In this document: positions 17,022 to 25,206 of the stretch, piece by piece
Layout of the letters: each line of letters starts with the position of its first letter
Numbering within the stretch: the stretch's first letter is position 1
Assembly: GCA_036637375.1 (NCBI GenBank)
Contig: JAVWMQ010000020.1
Coordinates: 1-32,670, forward strand
Reading direction: 5' to 3'
DNA length: 32,670 nucleotides
Source: JAVWMQ01 sp036637375
GTDB lineage: Bacteria; Bacillota; Clostridia; Peptostreptococcales; Anaerovoracaceae
The notes under the pieces: model-generated
The model's database searches: none
What the model was told of the DNA's origin: nothing
What the model saw: only the letters and a program-made list of their open reading frames with translations
Position numbers and translations under genes: made by a program

Positions 17022-19502
17022 TTAATTATGCTCTTTTATTCTTTTTTTGTCTCTATAAAGCAATAAAAGTATTAACCCTATTGCCCCAGCAATAGCTACT
17101 GTTCCATAAACCTGTTTAAACCCACCATTTAAGGTCTTTTGGAAAACATTTTCTATCTCACTTTTGTTGCTATCTACAGCTTTTAGGTACGTTTCACTGG
17201 CATTGTTAAATGCACCTGGAACTGAATCTCTTAGGATAATCATTTTGCCTTTTGTCTCTGCCATATTCGCTTTTGCCTTTTTTAGCTGAGTTATCCCTGT
17301 AAATAACTTTGTACGCCCTTGCTCAAGCTCGCTAATCTTGCCGTTCAAAGTGCTGATTCCTGTTTTTAGTTCCATAAGCTTGGCGTTTAAGTCTGCCTCC
17401 GTTTTTATTCCTTTTAGCTGATTTATAGCATCTTTGGACATACTAGCTAAAACATTACTTGGTATTACATCAACAATACTGCTATAGTTTGACATCTTTA
17501 CAACCGTTGGTCTCATAGCTTTTAGCTGCCCAATTACAACCTTTTGTTGTTCTGCAACTTGTGGGGGTAAGTGAGTTAAACCACCTTCCATCTTTGCAAC
17601 AAGCTGATCTAGCTGGCTTGCTGTCTTTACTCCACCTAACATACCTAAAACTTCTTTAGGTAAATTCTTTTTTGCTTCCTCTGGCATTATATCCAAAATG
17701 CTGCTATAGTTTTCCATTTTTACAACCATAGTTCTGTTTTTTTCAAGCTGATTTATTGCAGATTCTTGCCCTTTGATGCCTTCATTCATACCTTTGATGC
17801 CATCTGACATTCCTTTGTACGCCTTGGTCATTTTGGTTACACTTTTAGTCATTTCACCAGCTGCATTATCCATACCTTCAATACCTTGGTTTACACCATC
17901 TTCAATTTGAGCAATTATATCTGGAGTCATAAGCTTAAACATATCTTCTGAGAATTTTTTGGTGTTTGCTACAATCGTTGTCACATCAGAGCTTTGCATT
18001 AGTTCCAATGTTTTTTGTGGGATTTCAACATCGCTGTTGCCATCCATTTTGATTTCAACTTTATTCATTTTTGTTAAGTCTGGAATATCTATATCTTTAA
18101 ATTGATCTTGCTTCTTTAATTTTGCAAATTCATCGTTTAATTCCTCTGCATAAGGTAACTGTGGAATTTCAATTTCATTTGGCAATATTTTCATAACATC
18201 ACCTTGAATATTACCTCCGGCATGGGCGATAAATCCAACCATTATTGCAGGCGCAATAACTGTTCCTATTGAACGCACCAAGGATAGTGTGGCTAGTGCA
18301 GAATTTGATTCCTCAGGCCTTGTATTATCTAACATCATATAGTTTAATGGAGTTCCCATTGTAAATCCCATACCTGTTCCTGTCAAAATCAATGATATAA
18401 CAACATTTATTTTGGTAGGATAATTTGTAGTTACAAATATCATAAATAACGCCCCTGCTATTGATGCTACAAATCCAATAGCTAAAACTAATTTAGGACC
18501 ATATTTATCAATTATTTTTCCTGAAAGTGGTGCAGATACACCAGCAAAAATCCCAAGTATTATTACGAAATAACCTCCGCTCCCTGATGGAACTTTCATT
18601 GCGTTTTCTGCAAATTGAGGTATAAAGATTACTCCCATTAGAATCACCCCTGTAATTGTGGAAATAATTAGGGTGATGTTTATTCTAAAGTTAGTAAAGT
18701 AACTTAAATTCATTACTGGATCAGCTGCTCTTTTTTCTATAAAAATAAAGATAGGTAAAAGCACTAAGAATCCAATGAGATATGGATATACCTGCAAACT
18801 TACAATTGTTTCTTTGAAGTTGAAGAAATCAATATTCTTTAGCCCATACATAAATGCTAGCACCATAACGATTAAAACTGTAATTCCAAACACATCAATC
18901 TTGTCATTTTGATTGGACTTGTGGTTTGGTAAGGTTATAAAACCTGCAATTAAAATAAATGCTGAAATAGGTATATTTATATAAAAAATATACTGCCAGT
19001 TGTGAACCCCAAACAAGTCCATAATTGCACTTCCAGCGGATGCTCCAAATATATTAGCTATGCCAAATACACCTCCCACCATTCCAAGTGCCATACCTCG
19101 CTTTTCCTCTGGGAAGGTTGTACCAAATTCAGCTGTAGCAACTGGAACGATTCCACCTCCACCAATTGCTTGTATTGCCCTTGCAACTAATAGCAGTGTG
19201 AAACTTTCTGCATTCTGGGAAAGTCCGCAAAGCAAAGAACCTAGTGCAAACAAAAATATACTGGTTAGATATACATACTTGCGCCCAAGCCTATCTGCCA
19301 GCTTCCCCATTACTGGAATACTTGCTGCATATGCCAGCGTATAAATTGTTATCATCCAAATCCCCAGCTTGTCATCAACCATTAAATCTGTCTGAATTAC
19401 AGTTCTAGCTGGTGTAACAATTCCAGTATCAAGTGCACCCATAAATATTCCAAGTAGGTACACAGCCATTATTAATCCAAAACTCTTCTTTTTATCTCTC
19501 AT
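17022..19502 (-). CDS. DHA2-type MFS efflux transporter with large extracytoplasmic insertion
   Basis: This 826-residue drug:H+ antiporter-like MFS protein is far longer than the usual 450-550 residues of the DHA2/EmrB-QacA family. Residues 8-427 contain thirteen membrane segments, with the motif GKLADRLGRKYVY near 66-78 and an ARAIQAIGGGGIVP antiporter-like motif C region. A ~370-residue hydrophilic segment (about 428-796), rich in Met, Lys and coiled-coil-like heptads, comes before the last membrane helix (797-815) and a basic tail. The insertion holds a 74-residue tandem repeat starting near 593 and 667 (VVKMxNYSSI). Topology puts the insertion outside the cytoplasm. It starts 4 nt after the MarR gene stop, with AGAGGA as ribosome binding site, and is presumably derepressed when MarR binds its ligand. 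The substrate is unknown. Confidence 0.87.
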   Translation of the reverse strand: MRDKKKSFGLIMAVYLLGIFMGALDTGIVTPARTVIQTDLMVDDKLGIWMITIYTLAYAASIPVMGKLADRLGRKYVYLTSIFLFALGSLLCGLSQNAESFTLLLVARAIQAIGGGGIVPVATAEFGTTFPEEKRGMALGMVGGVFGIANIFGASAGSAIMDLFGVHNWQYIFYINIPISAFILIAGFITLPNHKSNQNDKIDVFGITVLIVMVLAFMYGLKNIDFFNFKETIVSLQVYPYLIGFLVLLPIFIFIEKRAADPVMNLSYFTNFRINITLIISTITGVILMGVIFIPQFAENAMKVPSGSGGYFVIILGIFAGVSAPLSGKIIDKYGPKLVLAIGFVASIAGALFMIFVTTNYPTKINVVISLILTGTGMGFTMGTPLNYMMLDNTRPEESNSALATLSLVRSIGTVIAPAIMVGFIAHAGGNIQGDVMKILPNEIEIPQLPYAEELNDEFAKLKKQDQFKDIDIPDLTKMNKVEIKMDGNSDVEIPQKTLELMQSSDVTTIVANTKKFSEDMFKLMTPDIIAQIEDGVNQGIEGMDNAAGEMTKSVTKMTKAYKGMSDGIKGMNEGIKGQESAINQLEKNRTMVVKMENYSSILDIMPEEAKKNLPKEVLGMLGGVKTASQLDQLVAKMEGGLTHLPPQVAEQQKVVIGQLKAMRPTVVKMSNYSSIVDVIPSNVLASMSKDAINQLKGIKTEADLNAKLMELKTGISTLNGKISELEQGRTKLFTGITQLKKAKANMAETKGKMIILRDSVPGAFNNASETYLKAVDSNKSEIENVFQKTLNGGFKQVYGTVAIAGAIGLILLLLYRDKKRIKEHN
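17280..17729 (-). repeat. tandem 74-residue protein repeat in the MFS insertion
   Basis: Codons for residues about 592-741 of the MFS transporter encode two diverged copies of a 74-residue unit. Each starts VVKM(E/S)NYSSI, is followed by a D(I/V)(M/I)P segment, and continues into a helical stretch with GG(V/I)KT or KGIKT. Identity is clear at the protein level but modest at the DNA level, so the duplication is old. Confidence 0.75.
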
Positions 19503-19506
19503 TTCT

Positions 19507-19929
19507 CTAGTCCTCTTTGTTAAGCTTCTTTGAATTTATTGCCATTTGTTTTATTACCTTTTCGCCAATTGCTATTTCCTCAGCTGTTAGTCCTTGGCTC
19601 ATTTTGTCGTTCCATATTTGTAGGGAGTTTCTCATTTGATTCATAAACTCATCAGCTTTAAGTGTTTTAATTATCAGCTTTTCCCTTTTGTTTCCTGGGT
19701 TTTCTTCTCTCTTAATAAACCCTTTTGTTTCTAGTTTAACTAAAGTTTTGGTAATTGCACCTTTATCAATTTCTAGAATGCTTGCAATCGTTTCTTGATT
19801 GCTACATTTAACACTGGATAATGCCATCAAAACAATTTGCTCTGGAAATCCTAGCTCTATATCTTTAAATTCTCTTTCGGCAAAGACTCTCATCTGCCTC
19901 ACAATTATTGATAATTCATTCATCAACAT
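19507..19929 (-). CDS. MarR-family transcriptional regulator
   Basis: This 140-residue protein has the MarR winged-helix pattern: a helix-turn-helix in the region SNQETIASILEIDKGAITKTLVKLETKGFI (about residues 53-82), followed by the wing KREENPGNKREKLI. It is the first gene of a two-gene operon with the MFS transporter, 4 nt downstream. The first ATG at 19929 is chosen because AAAGGGTG lies 8 nt upstream; a second ATG two codons later is also possible. Its promoter has consensus -35 and -10 boxes, and a 16-bp palindrome covers the predicted start of transcription. This is the usual arrangement for an autorepressor of an efflux operon. The effector cannot be deduced. Confidence 0.9.
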   Translation of the reverse strand: MLMNELSIIVRQMRVFAEREFKDIELGFPEQIVLMALSSVKCSNQETIASILEIDKGAITKTLVKLETKGFIKREENPGNKREKLIIKTLKADEFMNQMRNSLQIWNDKMSQGLTAEEIAIGEKVIKQMAINSKKLNKED

Positions 19930-19964
19930 AATTAATTCACCCTTTCATCCATTGTCTACACAAC

Positions 19965-19980
19965 TGTTGTCACGACAACA
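19965..19980. promoter_or_regulatory. MarR operator palindrome
   Basis: TGTTGTC-AC-GACAACA has perfect 7-bp arms and covers the predicted transcription start of the marR-MFS operon, directly downstream of the -10 box. This is a typical site for MarR autorepression. Confidence 0.75.
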
Positions 19981-20009
19981 ATTATATATTTCCATTCTTT
20001 TTTTGTCAA
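19981..20009 (-). promoter_or_regulatory. consensus sigma-A promoter of the marR-MFS operon
   Basis: On the minus strand TTGACA (20009-20004) and TATAAT (19986-19981), both perfect, are 17 nt apart. Such a strong promoter needs repression, which fits the overlapping palindrome. Confidence 0.92.
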
Positions 20010-20024
20010 GAAATATCTATCTAC

Positions 20025-20061
20025 AAAAAAGTGCCAAACAGCTAATTTAACCGTTTGACAC
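20025..20061 (-). terminator. terminator of the 20123-21337 MFS gene
   Basis: On the minus strand GTGTCAAACGG... pairs with ...GCTGTTTGGCAC over about 13 positions, with G-U pairs that would be mismatches on the plus strand, and is followed by TTTTTT. It shields the marR promoter from read-through. Confidence 0.85.
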
Positions 20062-20122
20062 CAAACCTCTTAACTAAGTGCGTTTTTAACTTACACAAAG
20101 CTCTTTTTATTCATTTTTTTGA

Positions 20123-21337
20123 TTACACTTTACTCTTAACTTTATTTAGTGCAAACACTATAATCAATGCACCACCTAACGTAACTATAGTTGATACTAA
20201 TAAAAGCATCTTAGCCCCACTTAAATCCAGTATAACACCACCTACTAGACTCGCGAATATTGATCCTACTGTAGTCATAATAGTATAAAGTGCCTGTCCC
20301 TTAACCGCTTCACCTCTTGACATTATCTCGTCAATAAAGTGAACCATAGCAGGCAAGAATAAGGCAAATGAAGCCAGCTGAATTAGTTGTGCCAAATAAA
20401 GCATTGTAACATTTGTAGCTACAAAACAAAGTCCAATCTTAACTGCAAATGCTAGTGCAGCAAATTTAATAAGGAATTGGCTAGTAAATCTACGCCTGAT
20501 TTTGTCAAAAAACACCATTGTTGGAATCTCAAGAGCTGCCATTAGAGAGAACATTCTGCCCATATCTCCACTGTCTCCCCCAACATTAGTTACTATTTGT
20601 ATCATAAAGTTATTTAACACTGAGTTACTAAAGAAAAGTCCGATGACTCCAAGGTTTACTATTAAAAAGGCTTTGTTCCTTTTGATAAATTCCAAAAGAG
20701 TGATTCCCTTTTGTTCTCCTGTAAGTTCCCCTGACAAAGTACCATCTTCACCACTAGAAGTAGCCTTCGCCTTGCCTTTTCCAAAATTAATCTTAGTCAT
20801 CACCAAAGCGACTGCCATTAATATTAATACAATTTCTCCTGTAACAGGTATAGCTGTAATTCCAAACTTCGTCACCATACTTCCAAGAATAGCACAAAGA
20901 CCCGCATATGCAAGAGAGCCTATACTCCTTGCTACTCCAAAATTAATGTGTACGCCACTTTCTTCAAGCTTAAAGCTGAGAGAATTTACAAGCGGCTGTA
21001 TTGCCGTCTGCCAACCATATAGAAATATGAACACTGCCGAAAGAGCCATTGATTTGGTCTCAAATATAAAAAGTCCTAGTGTGGAAACTACCAGTGCCAA
21101 GACCATTAATTCTATTATGCCAATTAATGACAACTTCTTTGATCTATCTGCAATATCTGCCATAAATGGCTGCAGTATTACTGCCAAAACACTTCCAAGC
21201 GCAAGTATTAGTCCTATATCTGAATTTGAATATCCACGATCTAGCAAAAATACGGAAGCAAAGCTGCCAACTACGCCAAAGTACATCCAATAGGTTCCTT
21301 GAACCAGGGAATAATCTATGTTTAAAAGTTTCTTCAT
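20123..21337 (-). CDS. MFS transporter
   Basis: This 404-residue MFS protein has about twelve membrane segments and a central hydrophilic loop rich in Gly, Ser, Lys and Glu (about 190-215). The N-terminal pattern (SLVQGTYWMYFGVVGSFASVFL) and the DIADRSKK loop near residue 60 resemble the MFS_1_like/PPP group, which includes transporters of nucleosides, sugars and phenylpropionate. I cannot name the substrate. It has its own sigma-A-type promoter at 21382-21410 and a strong U-tailed terminator at 20025-20061, so it is a single-gene unit unrelated to the MarR operon that follows. The ATG at 21337 lacks a strong ribosome binding site (GAAAGGCACG). Confidence 0.85.
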   Translation of the reverse strand: MKKLLNIDYSLVQGTYWMYFGVVGSFASVFLLDRGYSNSDIGLILALGSVLAVILQPFMADIADRSKKLSLIGIIELMVLALVVSTLGLFIFETKSMALSAVFIFLYGWQTAIQPLVNSLSFKLEESGVHINFGVARSIGSLAYAGLCAILGSMVTKFGITAIPVTGEIVLILMAVALVMTKINFGKGKAKATSSGEDGTLSGELTGEQKGITLLEFIKRNKAFLIVNLGVIGLFFSNSVLNNFMIQIVTNVGGDSGDMGRMFSLMAALEIPTMVFFDKIRRRFTSQFLIKFAALAFAVKIGLCFVATNVTMLYLAQLIQLASFALFLPAMVHFIDEIMSRGEAVKGQALYTIMTTVGSIFASLVGGVILDLSGAKMLLLVSTIVTLGGALIIVFALNKVKSKV

Positions 21338-21381
21338 TTCGTGCCTTTCTATCTCTAATATTTAACTCTGTAGCAGTCTTG

Positions 21382-21410
21382 ATTATACCTTGTTTGTAGG
21401 CAATTTGCAA
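21382..21410 (-). promoter_or_regulatory. sigma-A promoter of the 20123-21337 MFS gene
   Basis: TTGCAA (21410-21405) and a perfect TATAAT (21387-21382) are separated by 17 nt on the minus strand, about 45 nt upstream of the start codon. Confidence 0.75.
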
Positions 21411-21524
21411 GGTTAGTGCCCTTCTCTTTAATAAACTTTTTTGCTATGGACTTTTGTCTATTACACTGATAATATAAGTGTAAGATAATAGTTATGATAA
21501 GTCTTTATGTTAGGAGGGAAATTT

Positions 21525-22142
21525 ATGAAAAAATTATTATGCCTAGTGCTAGTGCTTAGCCTTTGTTTGTTCGGATTGGCTAGCTGTGGAGGTTCTCAAA
21601 ACGATGCACCTAAGGAGGAAGCAAATAGACTTTCTACAAGTGTTGCTAATGCAATGTCAAGTGGCAGCTATACTATGACATTTAACACAGTTATTACTGA
21701 CGATGAACAAAAATATGATACTACTGTTGAATTAGTTAAAGACAAAGAAAACTCTCATTTTGTTGTTACTTCTAATGCTGGCAAATTCAGTATTTTGGAG
21801 CTAAATGACACAACATATATGATTGATGATTTTGAGAAGGCTTATATGAAAATTGATCTAGATGATATTATGGATCACAACCCAGCTATTGATGTTACAG
21901 ACGATAAACTGGTTTTTGCTGAATCTGGTTCTGAAGATTTTAATGGTAGCTCAATGGATTTTGAACGATACACTATTGATGAAGACGAGATGATTACATT
22001 CTATTTTAGTGGCAAGACACTAAAGGGTATCAAGATTAACGACGAAGACCAGGATCAAACACTTGAAATCATTAAGTTCTCTCCTGATGTTGATAAATCA
22101 ATATTTGCATTACCTGAAGGTTACAAGGAAATGAAATATTAG
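21525..22142 (+). CDS. uncharacterised lipoprotein
   Basis: This secreted lipoprotein of about 205 residues has a basic N-terminus (MKKLL), a hydrophobic core and a lipobox LASC followed by GG, placing the lipidated Cys near residue 21. I start it at 21525 rather than at the upstream in-frame ATG (21507), because that ATG lies just before the ribosome binding site TAGGAGGGAA, which is 5 nt from the chosen ATG. The mature part is acidic and beta-rich in appearance, with many Asp and Thr, and no catalytic motif is seen. It is the only plus-strand gene in its neighbourhood and ends at a terminator shared with the convergent NhaC gene. Function is unknown; a LolA/LppX-like lipid-binding fold is one possibility by overall look only. 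Confidence 0.82.
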   Translation: MKKLLCLVLVLSLCLFGLASCGGSQNDAPKEEANRLSTSVANAMSSGSYTMTFNTVITDDEQKYDTTVELVKDKENSHFVVTSNAGKFSILELNDTTYMIDDFEKAYMKIDLDDIMDHNPAIDVTDDKLVFAESGSEDFNGSSMDFERYTIDEDEMITFYFSGKTLKGIKINDEDQDQTLEIIKFSPDVDKSIFALPEGYKEMKY

Positions 22143-22171
22143 CAGTAACCTAAGAAATACTTTTTAAAGAC

Positions 22172-22210
22172 AAATGGACTTCAAGATTGAGATAAACTTG
22201 AAGCCCATTT
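22172..22210. terminator. bidirectional terminator between lipoprotein and NhaC genes
   Basis: AAATGGACTTCAAG and CTTGAAGCCCATTT form a 14-bp stem with one imperfect pair around an 11-nt loop. The plus-strand exit reads TTTTAATTT and the minus-strand exit reads TTTGTCTTT. It serves the two convergent genes. Confidence 0.8.
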
Positions 22211-22220
22211 TAATTTATTA

Positions 22221-23669
22221 TTAGTTATTTTCGTATTCTGCTCTCTGAGCTTCTGGTAATTTGTCCATTAAATCTTTTCTACCTATTCCAAAGAAAATTG
22301 AAACAATCATTACACCTAACATTGCGTAACAGTAAAACGCATATGGAATAACATCAAATGCACCAATTGGACTTGGGCCATCTGCTGCAAAGCCTAAAGT
22401 ATAAACCATTGCTGGTGTCCATGGTAGGCAATATACAAATGTATTTGACTGACCATCCATTAAGTTTGCAGTTCTATATGGACTGATTCCATGTTTCTTA
22501 GAAAGTGGTTTTGCAAAAGAAGCTCCAACTGCTAGTATTGCAGGGGCATTTAATCCCATTAATGCAGACAAACTGATAATCATTATAGAAATTGTAATTT
22601 CAGCACTAAATGGTGTTTTTGCAACTTTTCCCAAGGCTTCAAGTAGTTTTAAATCCCCTTCACCTTTACGCATAATTGAAATTGATCCAAATAACAAAAG
22701 TGCCAATATACAAACTTGTAGCATACTTGCAATACCCGTATAAATTACACCATCAACTACTCTGTCAAGCCCCTCTCCATGAACTGCCAAAATTCCTGGC
22801 ACTTGTGGGTTTTCTACATCAATCTGTATTAAATCAAAAAGTCCTGTTGCACAACCAACTGCAACTCCTGCAACAATACCAATCGTTGTAGCGATGATAA
22901 TATCCCCTGTTTTAATTGCAACATAAATTGTAAGTATTACAGGTATAAACATTAATAGTGTAAGTTTATTGTATTCATATCCAGCTGATGCCATACCTTC
23001 TTGGCTAGTCATAGTCCCAAAGATTATGATACAAATAATAGTTATAATTCCTGCTGCAAGAGCATATTTCAATCTTGATCTTACAACTCCTGGTACGTCT
23101 ACTTCCTGTGAAGTTGCTGAACAAATAGTTGTATCTGATACTGGTGCTAAGTTATCTCCAAAAGCTGCACCTGATATAATTGCACCCGCAATTAGTCCTG
23201 GGTTTGCGCCAAGTGCAATTCCTGCAAGATAAAGAACACCCATACCTGCTGCAATTGTACCAAATCCTGTTCCTGATGCTGTTGCAAATACTGCTGATGC
23301 AATAAATGTTATTACCACAAATACAGTACTATCTACGCCTAAGTTAGCCGCCACACCTGCTACTCCATCTGCAAGTCCTGACATTCTAAGTATTCTTGAA
23401 AATACTCCTGCAAAAATCCAGCAAACTACAGGAATAATCGCCTCTTTACTTGCCATACCTTCAATAACTGCACTTGCATAGTTAGATTTATTCTTTGCCA
23501 AAAAGAAAGGAACTAATAATGCTGTAAAAGCTGGTACCCAAAGCGCTCCATCAGAAATTGAGCCCCACATAAATGTTGTTGTTACAATCAGCCCCAAGAA
23601 CACTATGAATGGCAAGAATGACACCCATGGTCCTCCATAAAACTCAAGTTTTTTGTTTTGTAATTCCAT
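22221..23669 (-). CDS. NhaC-family Na+/H+ antiporter-like transporter
   Basis: This 482-residue integral membrane protein has about eleven to twelve membrane segments and the NhaC-family signature AFGDNLAPVSDTTICSA at about 169-185. Further conserved patches are GTGFGTIAAGMG near 133-144 and NLMDGQSNTF near 400. Members of this family exchange Na+ with H+ or with organic acids, such as malate/lactate in MleN. TAGGAGG supports the ATG. A consensus sigma-54 promoter lies about 55 nt upstream, and the NtrC-type activator gene and its sensor kinase are immediately beyond. This suggests induced uptake or exchange of a small organic solute rather than housekeeping pH control. It ends at a terminator shared with the plus-strand lipoprotein gene. 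Confidence 0.9.
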   Translation of the reverse strand: MELQNKKLEFYGGPWVSFLPFIVFLGLIVTTTFMWGSISDGALWVPAFTALLVPFFLAKNKSNYASAVIEGMASKEAIIPVVCWIFAGVFSRILRMSGLADGVAGVAANLGVDSTVFVVITFIASAVFATASGTGFGTIAAGMGVLYLAGIALGANPGLIAGAIISGAAFGDNLAPVSDTTICSATSQEVDVPGVVRSRLKYALAAGIITIICIIIFGTMTSQEGMASAGYEYNKLTLLMFIPVILTIYVAIKTGDIIIATTIGIVAGVAVGCATGLFDLIQIDVENPQVPGILAVHGEGLDRVVDGVIYTGIASMLQVCILALLLFGSISIMRKGEGDLKLLEALGKVAKTPFSAEITISIMIISLSALMGLNAPAILAVGASFAKPLSKKHGISPYRTANLMDGQSNTFVYCLPWTPAMVYTLGFAADGPSPIGAFDVIPYAFYCYAMLGVMIVSIFFGIGRKDLMDKLPEAQRAEYENN

Positions 23670-23722
23670 TTTTTCCTCCTAAATATATATTATAATTAAT
23701 AATTTCACTTACTTTTATATAT

Positions 23723-23738
23723 AGCAAATATCATGCCA
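23723..23738 (-). promoter_or_regulatory. sigma-54 promoter of the NhaC-type gene
   Basis: The minus strand reads TGGCATGATATTTGCT, matching TGGCAC-N5-TTGCW with GG and GC exactly 10 nt apart. The predicted start of transcription is near 23712, giving a leader of about 43 nt with a good ribosome binding site. The adjacent NtrC-type gene encodes a GAFTGA-bearing activator. Confidence 0.9.
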
Positions 23739-23739
23739 A

Positions 23740-23771
23740 AACAAAAACAGCTATTTCTAGCTGTTTTTGTT
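23740..23771 (-). terminator. terminator of the NtrC-type regulator gene
   Basis: A perfect 14-bp stem AACAAAAACAGCTA/TAGCTGTTTTTGTT with a 4-nt loop (GAAA on the minus strand) ends in a T-rich run. It stops just 1 nt before the sigma-54 promoter begins, so the regulator transcript is cut off right at the promoter it controls. Confidence 0.9.
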
Positions 23772-23790
23772 ATTGATTTTACAGTTCATA

Positions 23791-23814
23791 TGGAATATTT
23801 CTTCCACCCTGGAA
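23791..23814. promoter_or_regulatory. candidate upstream activator site for the NtrC-type regulator
   Basis: TGGAA-N6-TTCCA-N3-TGGAA forms interlocking inverted repeats centred roughly 80-100 nt upstream of the predicted sigma-54 start site, the usual place for an enhancer-type activator site. The arms are short, so this is tentative. Confidence 0.4.
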
Positions 23815-23838
23815 ATTTATTTCTATGTAATTTTCTTC

Positions 23839-25206
23839 CTAATTGCCCTTTTCTATATTTAAATTTGTAATTTTATTAAATAATTGTCGTCTAGAAATAT
23901 CCATTATTTTTGCCGCTGCAGTAATATTATTGTCACATCTTTTTAGTATACTCGTAATATACTGTTTCTCGAAATTTTCTTTTGCTTCTTTGTAAGGCAT
24001 ATCCCTTTGAGGTAACTCATTTTGAACTTGAACGGTATTGCCACCAGCAACATAAACTTCCTCCTCCATTTTCAAAACTCCATCCTTAGAAAATATTATT
24101 AATCTCTCAATGATATTTTTTAACTCTCTGACGTTTCCTGGATAATTGTACTCTATTAAAAATCTATATGTGTTTTCTTCAATACTATCAATCTTCTTGC
24201 CCATATCTTTTGAAACATTATTAACAAAAAGTTCTATTAAATCAGGCAAATCCTCTTTTCGCTCTCTCAAAGGAGGAATCCTTATTTCAACTGTATTGAT
24301 TCTATACAAAAAATCTCGCCTAAACTTACCCGCCTGCTCTGCTGCTGATAAATCTCTATTTGTTGCTGATACTAGCCTAAAGTCTACCTTTATCTTTTTG
24401 TTAGAGCCTACTCTTTCTATTTCTCTATTTTCAAGTACCCTCAAGAGTTTTATTTGTGTTTCCTTTTGCATTTCTCCTATTTCATCAAGAAATACAGTGC
24501 CTCCTGATGCCTCTTCAAGCTTACCTAATCTCTTTGTTGTAGCCCCTGTAAATGCGCCTTTTTCGTGTCCAAACAGTTCTGATTCAATTAAGTTATCTGG
24601 GAAGCTTTGACAATTAATCGCCATAAATGAATCATTTTGCCTATCACTAATCTCATGGATTTTTTGTGCCACAATTTCCTTGCCTACACCTGATTCTCCT
24701 GTAATTAAAACGTTTGCATTGGTTATAGCTACCATATTGACTAGCTCCCACATTTTTTCCATATTGGCGTTTTTGCTTGTAACAAGATATTTACGTTCAT
24801 TTCTAGAACTCATATCTATGGTTCGTCTTAAATCAATTACCTTTTTTGCTTTCTCAATTTCCAGTAATAATTCCTCTGGACTGTGACTTTTGATAAAGTA
24901 GCCAAACGCACCCATTTTAATGGTTTTTACAGCTGTTTCAACGCTACCATACCCCGTTACCATTATCACTTCTACATCTTTTTCATAAGTTGTTTTAATG
25001 TTCTGCAAAAACTCAATTCCTGTCATACCGTCCATTTTTATATCTGTAACAACTAGGGGGAAATATTCACTTTCCATAATAGCCAATCCCTCTTCGCCAG
25101 AGCTTGCAGTTTCTACATAATAACCGGCATCTTCAAGTAGCATTTTTGAGGTTTCTCTATACGCCTCTTCATCATCAACTATTAATATCTTTAACATCTT
25201 TGCCAT
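23839..25206 (-). CDS. NtrC-family sigma-54-dependent response regulator
   Basis: This 455-residue activator has three domains. The receiver (1-120) carries D11/D12 and phospho-acceptor D55 in VVTDIKMDG. The AAA+ domain (about 145-370) has Walker A GESGVGKE (170-177), the sigma-54 contact motif GAFTGA (217-222) and Walker B GTVFLDEIGE (236-245). The C-terminal Fis-type helix-turn-helix includes NNITAAAKIMDISRRQLFNK. Such proteins activate transcription only with RpoN. The start at 25206 is supported by GAGGTG and lies inside the sensor kinase gene (32-nt overlap). The target is very probably the NhaC-type gene downstream, which has a sigma-54 promoter and a candidate upstream activator site. 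A strong terminator (23740-23771) follows this gene. Confidence 0.95.
   Translation of the reverse strand: MAKMLKILIVDDEEAYRETSKMLLEDAGYYVETASSGEEGLAIMESEYFPLVVTDIKMDGMTGIEFLQNIKTTYEKDVEVIMVTGYGSVETAVKTIKMGAFGYFIKSHSPEELLLEIEKAKKVIDLRRTIDMSSRNERKYLVTSKNANMEKMWELVNMVAITNANVLITGESGVGKEIVAQKIHEISDRQNDSFMAINCQSFPDNLIESELFGHEKGAFTGATTKRLGKLEEASGGTVFLDEIGEMQKETQIKLLRVLENREIERVGSNKKIKVDFRLVSATNRDLSAAEQAGKFRRDFLYRINTVEIRIPPLRERKEDLPDLIELFVNNVSKDMGKKIDSIEENTYRFLIEYNYPGNVRELKNIIERLIIFSKDGVLKMEEEVYVAGGNTVQVQNELPQRDMPYKEAKENFEKQYITSILKRCDNNITAAAKIMDISRRQLFNKITNLNIEKGN

Noticed and set aside
20502..21293. 263-codon plus-strand open frame
   Set aside because: It lies wholly antisense to a clear MFS transporter gene, has no ribosome binding site and its translation has a low-complexity antisense look.
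21507..21524. Longer lipoprotein start at 21507
   Set aside because: The upstream ATG sits just ahead of the ribosome binding site itself, while the ATG at 21525 has ideal spacing and begins a proper lipoprotein signal peptide.
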